Source of the DNA: Azolla pinnata
Lineage: Eukaryota; Streptophyta; Polypodiopsida; Salviniales; Salviniaceae
Assembly: GCA_037176905.1 (NCBI GenBank)
Contig: JBBBWG010032608.1
Coordinates: 1,278 to 28,123, forward strand
Direction: 5' to 3'
Length of the DNA stretch: 26,846 nucleotides
The translations under genes were made by a program, and so were the position numbers. Under the pieces are notes generated by a model. That model did no database searches. It had not been told where the DNA came from and saw only the letters and a program-made list of their open reading frames with translations. This document shows, in pieces, positions 20,499-26,846 of this stretch; the first letter of the stretch is position 1, and each line of letters starts with the position of its first letter.

Positions 20499-22994
20499 TG
20501 CGTCCTCGATCCGAAGCGGATCGCTCCCTTCGCCGGAGCCGCAGCCGGATTGCAGGAACGATGATGGTGGAGACGGCGATGGCGATGGCGATGGCGATGG
20601 CGATGGCGATGGCGATGGCGATGGAGATGGAGACGGCGATGGCGATGGAGACGGCGATGGCGATGGCGATGGCGTATGCTGCAAGAAGTCCGAGGTCCGA
20701 TCTGCTGCAGCGCGATCTGGAAGCTTCCATGACAGCGGCTCCGAATCCTGGGCCACAGCTTCTTCCTCGCAGCTGGAGCAGGATCTCGAGGAGGATCTTC
20801 TCCCTCGGGCTTCCACGCCGAGAGTCTCTGCAGAGCCGCATCGCCATGGCGGCTCCTACTCGGACGCAGACGAGGACTTCGTCGCCATCGCTTCCGCTCT
20901 GCAGAGCCATGGAGCAGCTCGTGCTAGCAACGAAGAATCTGCTGCTCCTCCTCCTCCTCCTGCTGCTGCTGCTTCAGCTGCTGCCTCCGCCATAGCCATC
21001 TCCGAGCAGAGCTGCAGGGGCATGGCGACTCCTCGAGCTCGGATCGAAGCTTCCGATGGAGGAAGATGCAGGATGGGAGCGAGCCATGGCGATTCCTCGG
21101 CGAGGAACCGCAGGCTGTCGATGCCTCTCCGAGGGGCGGATCCCTCGGCGCCGGTGCAAGGGATCCTCAGATTCTCGGAGCAGGGAGGATCTCCGTGCTA
21201 CAGCTTCTCCACGAAGGCCTCAGACGAGGTCCTCTTCGTCAGATCATACGCTAGGCCCAAGAAGCAGAATCAGCAGCAGAAGATGAAGATGAAGACGAAG
21301 ATGAAGAAGACGAAGATGATGATGATGAAGATGAAGATTCCGGAGCAGAATCAGCAGATGGAGATGGAGATGGAGGATCAGCAGATTCTGGAGGAGGAGG
21401 AGGAGGCGGAGCAGATGAATTGGGTGTATGCATTCCATTCGCGGCGAGATTGCAGCGCGAAATCGAAGAGGAGCTCATCATCATCATCATCATCATCATC
21501 ATTGTCGTCGAAGATCATCGACAAGGAGATCTTCGGAGCGAATCTGTTGGGGGAGATGACAGTGAGCTCCGATGCGATGTGCTTCGTCCTCCATAGCCGC
21601 AGGGATCGGAAGGAATCCGAAGCTCTTCGCGCTGGCGGAGGAGGAGGAGGAGGAGGAGGAGGATCGAAGCAGAAGCTTAGCCATAGCCATGGGCAAGCTG
21701 CAGGTTCGAGGAAGGATCATCGCGAGAGGAGCGCGGGCGGATCGTTCGATGCTGCGAGGAGCGCCAGATCCGAAGATGCCCTCTCCTTCTCCCTCCGATC
21801 GCTCAAGCAAGAGGATCAACAAGAGGAGGATGAGGAAGAGGCTCATACCAACGATTCCTCGATGAGGAGGAGGAGGATCATGAACTCAGCTGAATCGATC
21901 GAGCTCGCTGCGATCGTGATCTCTTCTTCCAATCCAGGCTTGGAATCGTCGGGCAAATCATCGAACCACCATCGCCGCTGCGATCAGCATTGGAATCGGA
22001 ATTGGCATGAGCAATGTCTTGATGCTGATGAGCTCGGCTGGGGTGCGAAATTCCTCGGATCTCCGAAGCCTCGCGGCTGGGGCATGGCATTCCTTGACAA
22101 GCCTTCTTCGATCGATCCCAGGAGCTTGGATAGTGCCCACAACAACATCAACAACAACAACATCAACATCAACAACATCAACATCAACATCAACAACATC
22201 AACATCAACAGCAACATTAAGAAGCAATGGAACGAATCGAGGATGATGAAGCCGATGCGATCGATTGCAGCCGATGTGACGCTCATCTTACCAGCCGGAG
22301 ATCACGGGCTTCCATCCGAGAGCCGGTTAGGTCTTCCTACTGCTGATGGTGATGGTGATGGTGATGGTGATGGTGATGATTGTGGGCAATGCTGTTCTAT
22401 CACTCCATTGATCCATCGCTGGTTATCTGGCGGCGGTTGCGATTGCGGCGGTTGGGACACGGGCTGCGGCCTCTCGGTCTTGAGATCAGAGAGCCCTCTT
22501 CAGCTCCCCGATCGCCGGAGCTCGAGCTTCGCGCTCACGAGCCATGACCTTATCCATTGCCTCACACCAGGAAAGCCTCTCAATATACTCTCCCAGGTAA
22601 AAAAAAAAACAAACACCTACTTGCCACAGATAATCAAGCACATGCATTTTGAGATAAAATCAGAGGAAGCTGCTGGAAAACCCAGCCAATCTCGTGACCA
22701 ATCGTGGTTTGCTTCTTTAAGTAGATCTTTTCCATCCCATTTCTCTTGTTGGATCTTTCCATTGACTAATCTATGGTTGTGTGTATATGTATGTTTGACT
22801 AATCTATGATTGTGTGTGATTGTATGGATGAATGCCATTGGGCATTTCAGGGGCGCAAGCCAAGTGTGTATCTATCATTGGAGGCGACGGAGATGGGCCT
22901 TTTCTCGTTGAGCTTCCGGCCTTGTTTGTCGCCCCTTCAAGCTCTAGCAACGGCCGTCGCCATCTTGCATCAGCACGTAGTGAAGGTCCATTGA
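20080..22994 (+). CDS. DUF3527 family protein (two exons, highly repetitive)
   Basis: Plant-specific DUF3527 protein of unknown function, 886 aa from exons 20080-22596 and 22851-22994 (phase 0, donor GTAAAA, acceptor TTTCAG). Family signatures are spread through it: SPCYSFSTK near residue 369, MNWVYAFHSRRD near 446, GEMTVSSDAMCFVLHSRRD near 491, ELAAIVI near 607, DVTLILPAGDHGLPS near 732, RWLSGGGCDCGGWDTGC at about 780-796, and SLSFRPCLSPLQ plus AVAILHQHV at the C-terminus. The N-terminus (MALKALLLRSKLLEMQTKLK) looks helical or coiled-coil, followed by exactly 26 Glu (residues 30-55). Other tracts are poly-Ser, a long Gly-Asp run at about 161-198, Met/Lys-rich, poly-Gly, Asn/Ile and a second Gly-Asp run near 756-766. 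The frame continues past the donor into the intron, but only splicing joins the conserved tail. Localisation unknown. Confidence 0.92.
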
Positions 22995-23246
22995 TGAACC
23001 AGCCCTCTTCGAGCCCCGGCCTCTGCAATCTGGATGTGCCCAGCTGCGCTATATTATACGCATACATGCATATATGTTCTTCTCTACATGCCAAAGATCA
23101 AACTCTACCCGGACCGAGATGAATTCCATCGACCAAGATGCGTGCTTGAAAACGGTAAATGCCCCCACTGTTGCTCTCTCATCGTTCCTATTATCACGAT
23201 CGAATCGATCGCATCATGATGCATGGTGTATATATACATGATGCTT

Positions 23247-23281
<35 letters not shown>
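23247..23281 (+). repeat. TTGC tetranucleotide microsatellite
   Basis: About eight uninterrupted copies of TTGC. Confidence 0.95.
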
Positions 23282-23564
23282 AAGTAGTACCTGCACCGCA
23301 CCCTGGAAGATCATCGATGAATGCGTGCCCATTCATCCATCATCAGATTAACATCACGATGCCTCATTTTGATTGATGTATGTGTGTATGTATGTGTATT
23401 GCGCATTGAATGTGCATCATTCTGATCGATTCATATGCACAAAATCGAAGAATCTTATCATTTTAATCCTGTTCTTCTTCGAATAATCTTTGGCAGTTTG
23501 ACAGAAAGTTGTGGTCAAAGCTGGCGGAGGCGTTTTTTGATGTGTATCAAGCCCAAATTTTGGT

Positions 23565-23603
<39 letters not shown>
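23565..23603 (+). repeat. GA dinucleotide microsatellite
   Basis: A GA run of about 19 repeats with one interruption (AAAG) near its left end, probably in or near the 3' UTR of the DUF3527 gene. Confidence 0.95.
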
Positions 23604-23607
<4 letters not shown>

Positions 23608-25747
23608 TGTATCTTCTGTATACTGTGATGTAATCTGTACATATAGTCTGGTATCCCCCTCAAACCAATCAAACCACTGGACTGCAGAAAATACAAGGGG
23701 CAAAAATAATCTCAATTCCGAATGTTTATTATGTATGCATCGCCTTGGCAATGAATGAATGAATCTATATATATGTAATTGCGTGGGCATTGACCCCATG
23801 AATCGTTTGAATCGGAGTCGAGACAATCGATGAAGATGTTAGTAAAAATCTAGTTGATGATGATCGATGATGGGTTCAATCTTTTGCTCATATAGGCAAA
23901 AATCTTGCGTTATGGATTCGACTTTGATTCACCTGTGGGCATAGATCCGATATAAATGTCTGGAGTAGATCCGATATGGATTCACCTTTGGATTCACGGC
24001 AATTTGCCCACTTGGGTAGTTTTTTTTTTCCTGGTTTCAGGATGAGCCTTATGAATTACAACGAGGCGGATGTTGATCTTGATCCGACAATCCATATCCA
24101 CCATGCTCTGCTTGGATGATTGACTGATTGATGCAGTGGATCAAAAGGAGTACTGGCAAAATGATGTGTTTGAGTGTCTGAAGCTGATCAAAGCGATGCA
24201 TTTTTGAAATGTGATTGATGCATATGTAAAATATGGCCGTTCAAACTTCCGATGGTGTCGTTTCAACAGCCCTGGTAAAAGAGAGAGATCATTGTAATAA
24301 ATGGCTTCGCCAGATGGTGAAAAGTATACAGGAAATGGCAGCATGGTTTTCGACAGGTCCACAGTGCATCCATATGAAGGAAAAATTAAAGATGATGATG
24401 AATCAGTAGTTACAGGCCAAGAAAAAGAGGAGAGATCTATGCCGAAATTGTGTCGGAAAGTTCTTTCTTTCTTATTTTCTCTTTTTTTTTTTACCAGTTC
24501 TGATCAAGCAATTGCTTAACCATTTACAGAATTTCTTGTAATGTTGTTTCATAGCCCGGGTTTGTGTTTCTTCAAGCAAAGAAGCTGTCAGGCTACTGTT
24601 GCAAAAAAATATGTACATATACTGTCAGTAAAAGAGACAAAAAAAAAAGGGGGGAGACAAGGAAAAGGAAAGAAAGGTGAGGTAGATTTGCCTGTTGAAG
24701 TACACAATTATTGAAGAGCCCGGAAGTGAAAGGCATGAGGGGAGAAAGGGTTTTTCCTGATGGTTCCTTTTGTAGGGTAGAAGTAGCTAAGATCCATGCA
24801 GCTGATGTGATCTCTCCATCGTTGAAATGAACAAGCTGAAGAATAAAACAGCGTGGAATGCCAAGAAAACCAGACATTGGAACCAAACTCCGCTCCGATT
24901 GTGTAGATACCCAACCGACTCAATGAATTAATCAAAGCTGTCGGCTGATGAGATCTCTTCTAGGAAGACAATATGCCCCTCCGCCATCGCGGAACCTCCT
25001 ACCGATCATCAGTCTTTGTCCCCGTCAATTTCCAACGACTTTTGATATGAAATCAATCTACATCTGCATTGAAATGGAGAAAGAAAAAAAAGGAGTCGGA
25101 AAACGATTTTGGAGCATATTTTTTGGCAAATTCCCAGATTATTTACGGCTTTGAAAGCATACCTGGAAATGGGTCTGCTTAATCACTCTGAAGAGCTCAC
25201 ACGCCTGCATTTCTGGGTACCAACTACAACAGTTCAGGTTCGCTCAGGGTTTAGATCCAGCAACTAAGGAAAACGCATTAACAGCCTGTTGGACACTCAC
25301 GCCCACCAGAAATTTTAGAAAGACATGATTGAAAACCCAATCAATTAAGCACTTCGTCAAGTACATTTCAGAAGCGTGCAAAATTGCACATCCAAACTTG
25401 AGAAATAAACGCAACTCCAGAGCATTGGGGAAAAAACAATCATCGAGTCTTAGAAGTGCGTATTGTCCTTCAATACGTAGCTTATGATTTTACAGAACTA
25501 GCATATCGTGGCAGCTGATAGGGTCCCCAATGACCCCATAAAAAAGACTAGCTGCCAGAGTAGAGTTCTTGATGGATACATAAAACTAATAAGAGCATTA
25601 CATGTGTATATTCAAGGTTGATCTCTTGTTTTGTTTTCTACCCGAGTATCCAGAAATTATTCGGGAAGAACGGAGGTCTTCCTTCCCCAATAACACATAC
25701 TTGTACAGATGACAAGAGAAAGTCAGCCACTTGCCGAAAGAAGAAAA

Positions 25748-26773
25748 TCATCTCTGCCCACCAAAAAATGGATGCCTTAATGCTTCTCTTGCTGTCAATC
25801 GTTCCATTGGATCAAATTTGAGTAGGCCATGCAAAAGATCTATTAAAGAACCTGCTGAATGATCCACATATTGCATCACAAGATTCTGTAATCAGAACAG
25901 CAATAGATCCAATGATTAGAATGTAGTTGATCACATGACGGACATCATTCTGATCATGATATATTTAAACAAGTTTGCGAAATATATGGTAATCTCACTC
26001 GTAATCGAGGTAATCTTCTGACAGCCCTTAGACTCTCTCTCGAGGTTGCTCCTTCGGGCCAATTCAATTCACGCCGACCACGAAAGTACTTTTCAGTTCT
26101 TCGACTGCAAGACAAAATATCCATGAATCTCTAATGCACAAAGACCTGCAATCTAGATGAAATTCACAATTCTAAACTAGAGCTTAAAATGCCATCGAAT
26201 GGACTTACTCGATCCTCTTTATTAAGTGCTGAGGAATTGGTCCCAGAACTCGCTCCATCATTGCCAAATGTTCAAGATTTTCATGTGTTTGGAACAAAGC
26301 CTCACCCTACATTCATTTCAAAGACACAACCAACTCAGAGTCAGCAAAGAGACCAATCAAAAGAGGAGAGAAGAAACATATCGTGTGTACACACGCACAC
26401 ACACACATAAGTGTGTGTATGATATGTCAAGTGTTCAGTGAACTCCAATAACCAGCAGTGCCAAAACATACCGTGCATAGCTCGATAAGAATACATCCAA
26501 TGCTCCACATATCACACGGATAACTCCATCCAAGTCCTACAAAATAAATTCCTAGCTAGCATAAGTTGTGTGCACAATGAATGCCCTTTGGATAAAATCT
26601 GCCCAGCTCAAACCATGCCTCTACTCACCAAGAATCACTTCAGGTGCACGATAATGCCTTGTTGAAACTATAGAGCAATGGTGGCGATCTTCAAATGTGG
26701 CACTGCCAAAATCAATGAGCTTTATCTGGCTAGATTTGGGGATGCATGTGAAGTGTTTCCCAGGTTGAGAGCT
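25748..26773 (-). CDS. AFC: LAMMER (AFC/CLK-type) protein kinase, C-terminal half (5' end outside window)
   Basis: Dual-specificity kinase of the CLK/LAMMER family, which phosphorylates SR splicing factors in the nucleus. On the minus strand, exons in coding order are 26773-26629, 26536-26472, 26306-26209, 26104-25999 and 25885-25748 (stop at 25750-25748), with all phases matching. Exon 1 has [11 protein letters not shown] (the DFG motif) and [15 protein letters not shown] (activation segment). Exon 2 has [20 protein letters not shown]. Exon 3 has [16 protein letters not shown], which carries the defining LAMMER box in its plant form. Exon 4 has [13 protein letters not shown]. Exon 5 has [15 protein letters not shown] and ends [15 protein letters not shown]. 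The ATP-binding lobe and catalytic loop lie beyond the right edge. It converges on the DUF3527 gene. Nothing is broken. Confidence 0.95.
26307..26471 (-). other. LAMMER kinase intron with an AC/GT inverted repeat
   Basis: The intron contains an ACACAC tract (about 26390-26406) followed almost at once by GTGTGTGTATG (26411-26421). The two arms can pair into a hairpin in DNA or RNA. Function unknown. Confidence 0.6.
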
Positions 26774-26846
26774 CTAATGGCACACAGAACAAGTAAAAAA
26801 TACTCAATTGTGAAAATGGAAATCATGACATCTAAAATTCTCCTTG

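Larger units (their letters stand above)
22995..25747. other. Spacer between convergent genes, with both 3' UTRs
   Basis: No gene recognised on either strand across 2.75 kb. It must contain the 3' UTRs of the DUF3527 gene (from the left) and of the LAMMER kinase gene (from the right). Two pure simple repeats are listed separately. Near 23935-24000 there are small repeats of GATCCGATAT and GGATTCACC. Confidence 0.5.

Noticed and set aside
20299..20910. Long open frames on the minus strand and other plus frames inside the DUF3527 exon
   Set aside because: They are shadows of the in-frame triplet and hexamer repeats of the real gene, giving Arg-, Ala/Ile- or Pro/Ser-rich runs without domains.

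Overview
This is a nuclear window from a land plant. All genes have GT-AG introns. Two encode chloroplast proteins with N-terminal transit peptides, and TTTAGGG-type (plant telomere-like) tracts occur. I recognise every protein by family but cannot name the species. Compact intergenic spaces, moderate introns and very abundant simple repeats would suit a non-seed plant or a small-genome seed plant; this is only an impression.

Layout, left to right. 25-836 (+) is the 3' end of a GH1 beta-glucosidase. 1494-1937 is a promoter built from a TTGACTT minisatellite, a GAA repeat, a TATA-like box and a CAGA repeat; it leads into a complete seven-exon chloroplast 2-Cys peroxiredoxin (1938-5134, +). 5135-7080 is intergenic, with an ATCGAT-rich minisatellite. 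7080-10826 (+) is an ELM2-SANT chromatin protein with a probable leader exon, a leader intron of about 2.3 kb and an uninterrupted coding exon. 12138-16406 (+) is a complete ten-exon TROL, the thylakoid rhodanese-like anchor of ferredoxin-NADP reductase (FNR). 16407-20079 is repeat-dominated, with four different tandem repeat families. 20080-22994 (+) is a two-exon DUF3527 protein of unknown function, full of homopolymer tracts. 25748 to the right edge (-) is the 3' half of a LAMMER/AFC (CLK-type) protein kinase, convergent with the DUF3527 gene.

Two neighbours share a theme: the peroxiredoxin and TROL both act in chloroplast redox metabolism downstream of photosystem I. Eukaryotic adjacency alone does not prove co-regulation.

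The strongest unusual feature is in TROL. The C-terminal FNR-docking motif, single in the Arabidopsis protein as I know it, is present three times here. The copies arose by tandem duplication of phase-0 exons together with their flanking introns. Every copy is split by an intron with a weak donor, and an in-frame stop lies one codon past each donor. Exon skipping or intron retention could therefore give TROL isoforms with zero to three complete docking motifs.
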